Program-made: the position numbers and the translations under genes | From: Veillonella sp. | GTDB taxonomy: Bacteria > Bacillota > Negativicutes > Veillonellales > Veillonellaceae | NCBI RefSeq assembly: GCF_019414865.1 | Contig: NZ_DXLG01000048.1 | Span: forward strand, 4,771 to 11,204 | Reading direction: 5' to 3' | DNA: 6,434 bases | Notes under the pieces: generated by a model | What the model was told of the DNA's origin: nothing | The model's input: the letters and a program-made list of their open reading frames with translations, nothing else | The model's database searches: none | In this document: positions 1-6,434 of the stretch, piece by piece | Numbering within the stretch: position 1 is the stretch's first letter | Layout of the letters: each line of letters begins with the position of its first letter

Positions 1-1780
1 AGTAATCTTCAACTTTCGCATTACGTTGTTTTGTAATTTGAGAAATGTGAAGTAAACCTTGAATGTCGTCGTTAACAGCTACGAATGCACCGTAAGCTAC
101 CAAACGAACAACTTTGCCGTTGATAACATCGCCAACATGCAATGTTTCTTCAGCTACGTCCCATGGGCTCTTAGTCAAAGCTTTTAAGGACAAGGATAAT
201 TTGTTGCTTTCAGCGTCGAAGGATTGTAATTTAACTTCGATTTCTTGACCAACGGAAAGAACATCTTCCACTTTTTTAATTTTTTGCCAAGAAATGTCGG
301 AAATGTGAAGTAAACCTTCAATACCACCGATATCTACGAAAGCACCATAAGGCATGATTTTACGAACAATACCTTTATAGTTGTCGCCAACGTTGATGTT
401 TTTCAATGCTTCAGCTAATTTAGCTTGACGTTCTACTTCCAATACTGCACGACGGGAAAGAACCAAACGGTTTTTCTTTTCGTCGATTTCAAGTACTTTA
501 GCTTCGAATTCTGTACCAACCAAGTTGTCCAAGGATTTTACGAAATGAACATCACCTTGGGACAATGGAATGAAACCACGAAGGGATTTAACTGTTACTA
601 CCAAACCTGCTGGGATAGCATCAATACCTTTACATACGATAGCTTCATCTTTTTCTTGTGCTTCGATAACATATTGCCAATCTTCATCTTTAGCCAAGCG
701 AGTCATGGAAAGATAAATAGGATTATCTTCTTTGATGTGGTTCATGATAACTGCTTTAATTTCATCACCATTTTTCAACACATCTTTGGCAGATTCTGGT
801 GCTGGATAAGAAATTTCAGTTCTGTTCAAAATGGCTTCAGTTTTGTAGCCAAAAGATACATAAGCGCGTTCATCTTCAACTTGAACTACTGTACCTTCTA
901 CAACGTTCCCTTTCTTAAATTCTTCTTGACCTTCTGCTGCTAATAATTCTGCAAAATCTTTCATTGTCTCAATGACCTCCTTAATAATCCAGTCGGGAGT
1001 CGATGCTCCTGCTGTAACTCCTACCGTCTGTACTCGGTTAAACCATTCCAGTTGTAATTCAGTAGAAGTTTCAATGTGATAAGTTGTACATCCAACGTCA
1101 CGACAAACCTCTGCCAATCGGTTTGTGTTGCCGCTATTCTTACCGCCTATCACTATCATAAGATCTACATTACGTGCTAAGTCAACGGCAGAGTTCTGTC
1201 GTTCTTGCGTTGCATTGCATATCGTTTTGAAAACCTTAAGATTCTTAGATTTTTTCTCTAATATCTCTATTATACTGTTAAATTTGAATTGTGAAAAGGT
1301 TGTTTGTACAACAACACCCATTTTTTCCACAATTTGTAGTTTTTGGGCGGATTCTTCATCTTCGATGATTATTCCTTTGTTATTTGCCCATAAATTAATA
1401 CTTTTTACCTCAGGATGGTTTTTTTCGCCCAAAATCACCAAAGTCATTCCATCTTCTATGACAGACTTAGCATCTTGTTGCGCTTTTTTTACATGAGGAC
1501 ATGTAGCATCTAAAATATGTAATCCCTTTTCTTCAGCTTCTGCATAAATAGCAGGGCCTACACCATGAGATCGAATAATCATTGTCCCTTCGTCAATATC
1601 TGCTACCTCTTGAATAGGACTTACACCTTTACTTTCAAGGCGACCTACAACTTGAGGATTATGAATGATAGGACCTAATGTATAACTTTTACCCTTACCA
1701 TCGGCAGCTTCATTAGCCATTTCAACAGCTCGCTTAACACCATAACAAAAGCCATGATTTTCAGCCAAAATTATTTCCAT
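1..1780 (-). CDS. ispH: Bifunctional IspH (HMBPP reductase) / ribosomal protein S1 fusion, 3' end cut by window edge
   Basis: One open frame runs from ATG at 1780 to the window edge (593 codons visible, no stop). Residues 1-272 are a full IspH, the [4Fe-4S] enzyme reducing HMBPP to IPP and DMAPP at the end of the MEP pathway. The cluster cysteines are C12 (HGFCYGVKRAV), C94 (DATCPHV) and C188 (TICNATQ). Active-site residues H40, H72, H122, E124 (NHPE), T160/T161, S216 and N218 (SGNTNRL) and S260 (GASTPDW) are all present. From M273 the chain becomes ribosomal protein S1, with OB-fold S1 repeats at about 290-358, 376-444, 464-535 and 549-593 (the last truncated). Repeats 3 and 4 carry the typical YGAFV...GLLHIS signature. 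There is almost no linker. The start lies 10 nt inside plsC and has AGAGGAG five bases or so upstream. Such fusions are known in Clostridia and Negativicutes. The missing 3' part probably completes repeat 4. Confidence 0.95.
   Translation of the reverse strand, partial: MEIILAENHGFCYGVKRAVEMANEAADGKGKSYTLGPIIHNPQVVGRLESKGVSPIQEVADIDEGTMIIRSHGVGPAIYAEAEEKGLHILDATCPHVKKAQQDAKSVIEDGMTLVILGEKNHPEVKSINLWANNKGIIIEDEESAQKLQIVEKMGVVVQTTFSQFKFNSIIEILEKKSKNLKVFKTICNATQERQNSAVDLARNVDLMIVIGGKNSGNTNRLAEVCRDVGCTTYHIETSTELQLEWFNRVQTVGVTAGASTPDWIIKEVIETMKDFAELLAAEGQEEFKKGNVVEGTVVQVEDERAYVSFGYKTEAILNRTEISYPAPESAKDVLKNGDEIKAVIMNHIKEDNPIYLSMTRLAKDEDWQYVIEAQEKDEAIVCKGIDAIPAGLVVTVKSLRGFIPLSQGDVHFVKSLDNLVGTEFEAKVLEIDEKKNRLVLSRRAVLEVERQAKLAEALKNINVGDNYKGIVRKIMPYGAFVDIGGIEGLLHISDISWQKIKKVEDVLSVGQEIEVKLQSFDAESNKLSLSLKALTKSPWDVAEETLHVGDVINGKVVRLVAYGAFVAVNDDIQGLLHISQITKQRNAKVEDY
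962..982 (-). promoter_or_regulatory. Internal ribosome-binding site and in-frame ATG at the S1 junction
   Basis: On the minus strand AAGGAGGT (975-982) lies 10 nt before an ATG (962-964) that is codon 273 of the fusion, exactly where S1 homology begins. It is an eight-base match to the 16S anti-Shine-Dalgarno sequence, longer than the SD of any true gene start in the window. The spacing is slightly long but workable. It could let ribosomes start S1 alone (product MKDFAELLAAEG...) from the same mRNA. The bases also encode Lys-Glu-Val of the conserved IspH C-terminus, so coincidence cannot be excluded. The site is seen; its use is inferred. Confidence 0.55.
1269..1297 (-). promoter_or_regulatory. 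Possible weak internal promoter inside the ispH part
   Basis: On the minus strand a perfect TATAAT (1269-1274) follows a partial -35 TTTTCA (1292-1297, four of six consensus bases) at a 17-nt spacing. A transcript from here would start near 1262, about 300 nt upstream of the internal S1 ATG, and could give extra S1 message. In an AT-rich gene such matches arise by chance, so this is only a candidate. Confidence 0.2.
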
Positions 1781-2391
1781 AAAGTCTCCTCTATACGATT
1801 TTCATGATACGAATCTATCATGCGTTGAATTTCACCTTTAATGCGATCATTAACCTCTTTGATTGCTTCAGGTGTTGGTTTAGCTTTATTTACAGGAACT
1901 TGTTTACCAATAATACAAGCTACTTGATTTTTCTTCATATTATGAGATCCAATAATAGCAACTGGTGTTATACCAATGCCTGTACGCAATGCAATTGATG
2001 CTGCGCCATCATGAAATCTTCCAAGCTTACCGCTCTTTTGACGGTTTCCTTCAGCAAATATCCCCAGTACCTTATTGTCTTTCAATAATCCTAAGGCATG
2101 ACGTATAGCTACCTTGTCGATAGCACCGCGATTTAGTGGAAACGCACCAAGCCATGTACAGAAAAATCGAGAAATGGGATTCACAAATAATTCCTGTTTC
2201 GCCATGAAATGTACATGTCTAGGTAATGCATAGCCGCAGATAGGTGGATCATTATTACTCAAATGATTTGGTACAACAATAACGGGACCTTCCATAGGAA
2301 AATTATCACGCCCATATACCTTTAGTCCATAGCCGACTTTATAGCGCAACCAAAAGGCAGTACGCCAAAGCCATGTAGAAAATTTATTCAT
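1771..2391 (-). CDS. plsC: 1-acyl-sn-glycerol-3-phosphate acyltransferase (PlsC family)
   Basis: This 206-residue protein should transfer an acyl group to the 2-position of lysophosphatidic acid, giving phosphatidic acid for membrane phospholipids at the inner face of the cytoplasmic membrane. Four acyltransferase motifs appear in order: NHLSNND with the catalytic H43 and D48 (HX4D), FPLNRG at 84-89, FAEGNR at 112-117 and ITPV at 141-144. Motif III reads EGNR where EGTR is commoner, a tolerated variant. Length suits the short bacterial PlsC type. The N-terminus is rich in Trp and aromatic residues and looks membrane-associating, with no signal peptide. ATG at 2391 lies one base after the cmk stop, with AGGAG about 10 nt upstream inside cmk. 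Its TAA (1771-1773) lies inside ispH. The family is certain; the exact acyl acceptor is inferred. Confidence 0.92.
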   Translation of the reverse strand: MNKFSTWLWRTAFWLRYKVGYGLKVYGRDNFPMEGPVIVVPNHLSNNDPPICGYALPRHVHFMAKQELFVNPISRFFCTWLGAFPLNRGAIDKVAIRHALGLLKDNKVLGIFAEGNRQKSGKLGRFHDGAASIALRTGIGITPVAIIGSHNMKKNQVACIIGKQVPVNKAKPTPEAIKEVNDRIKGEIQRMIDSYHENRIEETLWK

Positions 2392-2392
2392 C

Positions 2393-3067
2393 TTAGATTC
2401 GCTCCTGTACTAGATGTAATATATGTTCCACTGTTTCATCAAACGTCATGTTACTAGAATCCACAACAATAGCATCCTCAACGCACACCAGTGGAGATTC
2501 ATCGCGATTTTTATCCATTTCATCGCGACTTTCAACATTATTTTTGATATCTTCTAATGATTGTTCATTAGAAGTACCTTGAACTTCAAGCCATCTACGT
2601 TTTGCTCGTGCATCTACAGATGCTGTTAAATATATCTTCAACTCAGCCTTTGGTAGTACAACAGAACCTATATCACGACCATCTAAAATAACACCACCAA
2701 CAGCAGCCATAGCTTGTTGTCGTTCAACTAAGTATTCACGAACACCTTTATAAGAGGCAATAGTTGATACATTCTCATTGATTTGTTGTTGTCGAATTAG
2801 ATCTGTCACGTCTTGACCTTTTACAAATACTTTACAAGCATTTGCAGTAGGCTCTAATGTTAAATCTAATGAAGGGAGCAATGATTCTACATCTTTTTGA
2901 TTTTTCACATCAACATGGCTATCGAGAACCGCCCATGTTACACCTCGATACATAGCGCCTGTATCGATATATAAATAACCCAATTCATTGGCCACTACTT
3001 TTGAAATACTACTTTTACCAGCCCCTGCAGGACCATCAATAGCAATGGCAATTTTTTTTGTATTCAT
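2393..3067 (-). CDS. cmk: Cytidylate kinase (CMP/dCMP kinase)
   Basis: This 224-residue cytoplasmic enzyme phosphorylates CMP and dCMP with ATP, recycling cytidine nucleotides for RNA, DNA and CDP-lipid synthesis. The P-loop is GPAGAGKSS at 12-20, followed by the nucleotide-binding DTGAMYR at 35-41. GRDIG lies at 130-134, and an Arg/Lys-rich lid region starts near R154 (RAKRRW). RDEMDKNRDESPL at 181-193 holds R181 and R188, matching the substrate-binding arginines of the family. Length is normal for bacterial Cmk. ATG at 3067 has AGAGG about five bases upstream, spanning the stop of the preceding flavoprotein gene (8-nt gap). The gene is followed one base later by plsC and then by rpsA sequence; cmk next to rpsA is a widely conserved pairing in bacteria. 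Confidence 0.97.
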   Translation of the reverse strand: MNTKKIAIAIDGPAGAGKSSISKVVANELGYLYIDTGAMYRGVTWAVLDSHVDVKNQKDVESLLPSLDLTLEPTANACKVFVKGQDVTDLIRQQQINENVSTIASYKGVREYLVERQQAMAAVGGVILDGRDIGSVVLPKAELKIYLTASVDARAKRRWLEVQGTSNEQSLEDIKNNVESRDEMDKNRDESPLVCVEDAIVVDSSNMTFDETVEHILHLVQERI

Positions 3068-3075
3068 AATAACCT

Positions 3076-4323
3076 CTATTCTTCATCACCATGTACAGCA
3101 TGCATAGCCGCCACATAACCAGTAGAAAACGCAGCTTGTAAATTATAGCCGCCCGTAAAGGCATCAATATCCAGAACCTCACCAGCACCATATAAGCCTT
3201 TCACCAATTTAGACTCCATAGTTTTAGGACTAAACTCTTTTAACGAAATACCACCGGCTGTAACAATTGCTTCTGCTACAGGGCGTAACTCCTTTACAGT
3301 TAATGTCATATGTTGTAATACATGACATAAACGCATACGTTCTTCTTTTGTGATTTGATTAATTGGTTTGCTTGGATCTAATTCAGCAAGGTTTATCACA
3401 ATCGGAATCAGATTGACAGGTAACAAATCTTTCATCCCATTAGCTAATTGTTTTTTTGAATATAAATCAAAATCCTTCTGTAAGCGTTTATCTAAAACTT
3501 CTGCAGTTAATGCAGGCTTGAGATTTATTTCAATAGTGATTTGTGGATTTTTCTTACGCAACAATTTGCCTACTGTATGACTTAAAGACAAGATTGTAGG
3601 ACCCGTAAGACCGAAATGAGTGAACATCATTTCCCCAAATTGTTTCGCTTGTACCTTATTTTTAGAAATAACAGATACCTCAACATTACGAAGACTAAGC
3701 CCCATAATATCTTTTACCCAAGATTCCCCTGTTACAATTGGTACCAATGATGGTCTTATATCTGTAATGGTATGACCAACTTTTTTAGCTAAAGCATATC
3801 CATCACCAGTAGAACCAGTTAACGGATAAGAGGCACCACCTGTACAGATGATAGCGGCATCACAAGCATATTGTTCCTTATCTGTTGTAACCCCTACAAC
3901 ACGACCATCCTCAACAGTAATAGATGTAACAGGTTCATTTAAATGAACTTGAACTTTATACTTTATAAGGATTTTCATGAATATATTGCGTACTTCTAAA
4001 GCAGAATCAGATTCTGGGAATACACGTCCCCCTCGTTCAACCTTAGTTTTTAAGCCCCAACTATGTAATAATTCAAGCAAGTCTTCATTACTAAAGCGTT
4101 CATAAGCGCCATATAGGAACTTACCATTACCAGGCGTATTTTTAATGAACTCGGTCATATCTGCACTATTTGTAATATTACAGCGACCTTTACCTGTAAT
4201 GCCCATCTTCTTACCAACCATATTCATTTTTTCTAGTAAGATGACACGTGCCCCTTCACGACCAGCTATAACAGCTGACATAAGACCTGCTGCACCACCG
4301 CCTATGACTACAATTTGTTTCAT
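3076..4323 (-). CDS. NAD(P)/FAD-dependent oxidoreductase, HI0933/YhiN family
   Basis: This 415-residue flavoprotein belongs to the HI0933/YhiN (BaiN-like) family. The N-terminal Rossmann dinucleotide motif is GGGAAG at 8-13, with E31 placed to bind the FAD ribose. The family hallmark GKKMGITGKGRCNITN follows at 37-52. The middle carries TGGASYPLTGSTGDG at 161-175. The C-terminal FAD closure is GAGEVLDIDAFTGGYNLQ at 379-396. Length is full and no segment looks membrane-bound, so it is probably cytoplasmic. The physiological substrate is unsettled for most of the family; BaiN of gut clostridia was linked to bile-acid reduction, which should not be carried over here. Translation is probably coupled to rluB: ATG and the rluB TGA share an ATGA. 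The family call is firm, the function open. Confidence 0.93.
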   Translation of the reverse strand: MKQIVVIGGGAAGLMSAVIAGREGARVILLEKMNMVGKKMGITGKGRCNITNSADMTEFIKNTPGNGKFLYGAYERFSNEDLLELLHSWGLKTKVERGGRVFPESDSALEVRNIFMKILIKYKVQVHLNEPVTSITVEDGRVVGVTTDKEQYACDAAIICTGGASYPLTGSTGDGYALAKKVGHTITDIRPSLVPIVTGESWVKDIMGLSLRNVEVSVISKNKVQAKQFGEMMFTHFGLTGPTILSLSHTVGKLLRKKNPQITIEINLKPALTAEVLDKRLQKDFDLYSKKQLANGMKDLLPVNLIPIVINLAELDPSKPINQITKEERMRLCHVLQHMTLTVKELRPVAEAIVTAGGISLKEFSPKTMESKLVKGLYGAGEVLDIDAFTGGYNLQAAFSTGYVAAMHAVHGDEE

Positions 4324-5048
4324 TCCTTACCTGCTCCTAACGCTTTTAGGGCTTTTACTTCACGAATTGTAAGCTGACGAGAACCACCACGTTTAACACC
4401 ACCTAAGGTAAGCCCAGCATAGGCAATTCGTTTTAAGTTATGAATACGGTACCCAAAGTGTTCAAACATACGACGAACTTGTCGATTACGACCCTCATGG
4501 ATTGTAATTTCTACTTCATGAACACCATTATGATCATCAAAACCGAGATCTACTATTGTTGCAGGAGCTGTTATACCATCTTCCAGTTCAACACCATTGG
4601 CAATAACCTGTAAATCTTCATCACGAACACGGCCCTTAATACGCACTTCATATGTTTTTTCTACGCCCTTAGACGGATGAGTTAAGTTTTGAGCCAACTC
4701 ACCATCATTGGTCAACAACAATAACCCTTCTGTATATAAGTCAAGGCGACCTATTGGATAGATTCGTTTTGATTCATTTTTAATATAATCTAAAACAGTT
4801 TCACGACCTTGAGGGTCAGACACAGATGTAATAACCCCCTTTGGTTTATTTAACAAGTAATAAACTGGTTTCTCTTGGGCTAATAATTGACCATTAACCT
4901 TAACTTTATCCTTTTGAGGATCAATTTTCACACCTAATTCAGTGACTCTACGACCATTAACCTTAACTTTTCCTTCTGTAATCAATTCTTCTGCCTTGCG
5001 TCGTGATGCTACACCACAACTAGCAATAAATTTTTGTAATCGTTCCAT
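4320..5048 (-). CDS. rluB: Ribosomal large subunit pseudouridine synthase, RluB/RsuA family
   Basis: This 242-residue enzyme isomerises a uridine to pseudouridine, most likely in helix 90-93 of 23S rRNA as for RluB of other bacteria. An N-terminal S4 RNA-binding domain spans about 1-60 (RLQKFIASCGVASRRKAEE). The catalytic domain has YLLNKPKG at 64-71, GRLD at 100-103 with the catalytic D103, and EGRNRQVRRMF at 185-195. I chose ATG at 5048 because family members begin with this MERLQKFIA sequence, and AAGGA sits 4 nt upstream. An in-frame ATG at 5090 would add 14 Lys-rich residues, overlap scpB and lacks a clear SD. The start follows the scpB stop by one base. The scpA-scpB-rluB order is common in Firmicutes and supports RluB over RsuA, which acts on 16S rRNA, though sequence alone does not fix the target. 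Confidence 0.93.
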   Translation of the reverse strand: MERLQKFIASCGVASRRKAEELITEGKVKVNGRRVTELGVKIDPQKDKVKVNGQLLAQEKPVYYLLNKPKGVITSVSDPQGRETVLDYIKNESKRIYPIGRLDLYTEGLLLLTNDGELAQNLTHPSKGVEKTYEVRIKGRVRDEDLQVIANGVELEDGITAPATIVDLGFDDHNGVHEVEITIHEGRNRQVRRMFEHFGYRIHNLKRIAYAGLTLGGVKRGGSRQLTIREVKALKALGAGKE

Positions 5049-5049
5049 A

Positions 5050-5559
5050 TTATCCTTCTGTTTCTGAAACTTCTTGATGTAAAGCTTCAATAGATTCTAC
5101 GCCAGCACTCCTTAAAAACTCGTCAGTTGTTCCGTAAAGAATAGGTCTTCCTACAGTATCTTTATGACCTAGTTCCGCAATAAGAGATCGAGTGAGTAAT
5201 TGTTTAATAATCTTATCACTATTTACACCGCGGATTTCTTCAATTTCAGCTTTAGTTATAGGTTGTTTATAGGCTATGACAGCTAATGTTTCCATCGCTG
5301 CATTAGATAATTTATCTTCTCTCTTACGGATATGACCTACATAGTCAGCACTTTCCATGGCACTAACTAACTCAATACCTGCTCCAGATACTCTCAAACG
5401 GATGCCGCGATTTTGCTCATCTAGTTCCCGTTGTAATGTATCTATATAATCTTGTACTTCTTCTTTTGAAAGTTCAAATACTTCTTCAAGCATTTCTATT
5501 GATATAGGTTTTGCCGATGAGAATAACACGGCCTCTAAATGCATTGTTGGTAAGCTCAT
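5050..5559 (-). CDS. scpB: Segregation and condensation protein B
   Basis: This 169-residue protein should dimerise and bind ScpA, forming with SMC the bacterial condensin complex that compacts and separates sister chromosomes on the nucleoid. It is built of two winged-helix domains, roughly 1-75 and 85-150. The family core is clear: LSNAAMETLAVIAYKQPIT at 84-102, EIRGVNSD at 108-115 and GRPILYGTT at 137-145. The length is typical of short ScpB forms, without a long acidic tail. ATG at 5559 has AAGGGGG about 4 nt upstream and lies 12 nt after the scpA stop, so the two partners are probably made together. Nothing looks damaged or unusual. Confidence 0.96.
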   Translation of the reverse strand: MSLPTMHLEAVLFSSAKPISIEMLEEVFELSKEEVQDYIDTLQRELDEQNRGIRLRVSGAGIELVSAMESADYVGHIRKREDKLSNAAMETLAVIAYKQPITKAEIEEIRGVNSDKIIKQLLTRSLIAELGHKDTVGRPILYGTTDEFLRSAGVESIEALHQEVSETEG

Positions 5560-5571
5560 ATAGCCCCCTTT

Positions 5572-6297
5572 CTATACGGTACCTTCTAAGGCTGCAGTGA
5601 ATATAATATCATCCTCTTCATAGCGCATTTCCATAACTTGTTGCTTCAACAATTCTAAAACAGCCATAAAGATTGTTACCATACCACTTTTTGTTTCAAT
5701 TGCTATTAATAACTCCCTAAAATATAAACTTTCACCACGTCGTACTCGACTAGATAAAGACAAAATCATATCCTCTAGACTATAACTGTCTTTTTCAACC
5801 TTGACCTCGCGAATAGGCTCCTCTTCAGGTAATTCCTTAGCGCGTTTTATAGTCTGATAAAAAATTTCATATAATCGGGAAAGTTCTAAATTATATATAT
5901 TATCTAACCCAAGTACGCTTGTTTCTTCAGGTCTACTAAATATATTGGCGGATACAGCCGTACGTTCCATCAGTATAGCTGTAAAATCTTTGATTTTTTT
6001 AAACTCTACTAATTTAGCTACCAATTCATCACGTGGATCTTCAGCATCCTCTGGCTCAGGTTCAGCTTTAGGTAATAGCATACGCGATTTAATCTGTAAC
6101 AAAGTAGAAGCCATTACAAGAAACTCACTACTATAATGAATATCAAAGTGATTCCAATTATCTAAATATTCCAAGTATTGACTCGTAATTTCAACGATAG
6201 GAATATCGGTGATTTCTATTTTATGTTTTTCAATAAGATGCAAAAGCAAGTCCAAAGGACCTTCAAAAACATCCAACTTGTAATTATAATCTCCCAT
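5572..6297 (-). CDS. scpA: Segregation and condensation protein A (kleisin)
   Basis: This 241-residue protein is the kleisin subunit that bridges the SMC dimer heads and carries ScpB in bacterial condensin. The N-terminal SMC-neck-binding region has YKLDVFEGPLDLLLHLI at 6-22 and the helix EFLVMASTLLQIKSRMLLP at 58-76. An acidic, variable middle follows (Glu/Asp-rich around 79-92). A C-terminal winged helix contains VTIFMAVLELLKQ at 207-219, the part that contacts the other SMC head. I start it at ATG 6297, since AAGGA (6307-6311) lies 9 nt upstream. A TTG at 6304-6306 in the same frame would touch that SD directly and is unlikely. It is the first gene of the cluster, with its own promoter upstream. 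Confidence 0.95.
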   Translation of the reverse strand: MGDYNYKLDVFEGPLDLLLHLIEKHKIEITDIPIVEITSQYLEYLDNWNHFDIHYSSEFLVMASTLLQIKSRMLLPKAEPEPEDAEDPRDELVAKLVEFKKIKDFTAILMERTAVSANIFSRPEETSVLGLDNIYNLELSRLYEIFYQTIKRAKELPEEEPIREVKVEKDSYSLEDMILSLSSRVRRGESLYFRELLIAIETKSGMVTIFMAVLELLKQQVMEMRYEEDDIIFTAALEGTV

Positions 6298-6334
6298 AAA
6301 CCCCAATCCTTAGAAAATATACTTTAACCATATA

Positions 6335-6364
6335 ATTATAAAGCATTTATAGTAGTACTTTCAA
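6335..6364 (-). promoter_or_regulatory. Sigma-A type promoter for the scpA-rpsA gene cluster
   Basis: On the minus strand -35 TTGAAA (6359-6364) and -10 TATAAT (6335-6340) are separated by 18 nt. Five of six and six of six bases match the housekeeping consensus. Transcription would start near 6328, leaving a leader of about 30 nt before the scpA ATG that includes its SD. It is the only convincing promoter in front of the cluster. AT-richness lowers certainty somewhat, but position and spacing are right. Confidence 0.65.
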
Positions 6365-6397
6365 ATAATTGTTTTTTTTACAGTCATCTGCTATCTT

Positions 6398-6434
6398 TAT
6401 TATAGTAATTATTATATATTATAGTAATTATTAT
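6398..6434. repeat. Two tandem copies of an 18-nt AT-rich repeat (19-nt period), possibly paired operator sites
   Basis: TATTATAGTAATTATTAT occurs at 6398-6415 and again at 6417-6434, with one base between. The second copy ends exactly at the window edge, so more copies may follow. Each contains TTATAGTAATTATTA, which differs at two positions from a TTATAATNATTATAA (PerR-type, 7-1-7) inverted repeat. They lie upstream of the scpA -35, so any regulator bound here may serve the unseen neighbour instead. Pure AT sequence makes chance resemblance easy; the repeat is certain, the operator reading is speculative. Confidence 0.6.

Larger units (their letters stand above)
6298..6434. other. Intergenic region upstream of scpA
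   Basis: This is the only non-coding stretch of note. It contains the scpA leader and SD, the promoter at 6335-6364, a run of eight T on the plus strand near 6372-6379 and the direct repeats at the edge. No tRNA, small RNA, riboswitch or terminator could be supported. Confidence 0.7.

Noticed and set aside
425..943. Open frame of 172 codons on the plus strand opposite the S1 part.
   Set aside because: It is antisense to well-conserved S1 repeats, the product is rich in Phe, Cys and Asn with no recognisable motif, and it has no clear SD. It is a shadow of the biased codons of S1.
1125..1496. Open frame of 123 codons on the plus strand opposite the IspH part.
   Set aside because: The opposite strand encodes IspH with all active-site residues; the plus-strand product has no family features.
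3368..4372. Short plus-strand frames opposite the flavoprotein gene (3368-3580 and 4145-4372).
   Set aside because: They lie antisense to conserved FAD-binding sequence and the rluB 3' end, and lack credible starts or homology.
5049..5090. Upstream ATG for rluB at 5090.
   Set aside because: It would add 14 residues not typical of the family, overlap scpB by about 40 nt and has no SD; the ATG at 5048 has AAGGA.
6298..6306. Upstream TTG start for scpA (three extra residues).
   Set aside because: The AAGGA SD would be directly against the TTG, while it is 9 nt from the ATG at 6297, which also gives the usual ScpA N-terminus.
6371..6390. Possible terminator: run of T beside CAGTCATCTG upstream of scpA.
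   Set aside because: The T run precedes the weak three-base stem on the plus strand and is A on the minus strand, so it cannot be an intrinsic terminator in either direction.
1..6434. Search for mobile elements, CRISPR, defence, toxin-antitoxin or phage genes.
   Set aside because: All coding space is taken by intact core genes in a conserved order; no transposase, integrase, spaced palindromic repeats or foreign-looking segment is visible.

Overview
The window is a compact, AT-rich bacterial core-genome segment in which every gene reads from the minus strand. In transcription order (right to left) these are scpA, scpB, rluB, an HI0933/YhiN-type flavoprotein gene, cmk, plsC and an ispH-rpsA fusion that runs off the left edge. 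This order is a familiar Firmicutes housekeeping neighbourhood. The single-frame fusion of IspH to ribosomal protein S1 is known from Clostridia and Negativicutes. With the low GC, the window fits a Veillonella-like organism best. The genus is inferred from gene order, fusion and base composition, not from a search.

Right edge (about 6298-6434): the only non-coding stretch of any size. It holds an 18-nt direct repeat with a 19-nt period touching the window end, a good sigma-A-type promoter (TTGAAA, 18 nt, TATAAT) and a short leader to scpA. Left of it the genes are packed tightly: gaps of 12, 1, 8 and 1 nt, a 4-nt ATGA overlap and a 10-nt overlap. I saw no terminator between genes, so the seven genes are probably one transcript.

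The genes serve growth and division: chromosome condensation (ScpA/ScpB with SMC), 23S rRNA pseudouridylation (RluB), a FAD protein of unsettled role, CMP/dCMP phosphorylation (Cmk), phosphatidic acid synthesis (PlsC), the last step of the MEP isoprenoid pathway (IspH), and mRNA recruitment by ribosomal protein S1.

The most interesting point is the IspH-S1 junction. The reading frame is continuous, with almost no linker. At the junction lies an in-frame ATG preceded by AAGGAGGT, the strongest Shine-Dalgarno match in the window. Codon use also shifts there: ATA makes up 9 of 27 Ile codons in the IspH part and 0 of 25 in the visible S1 part. Together these suggest that S1 is also made alone from an internal start. 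No mobile element, CRISPR array, tRNA, rRNA or defence system was seen.
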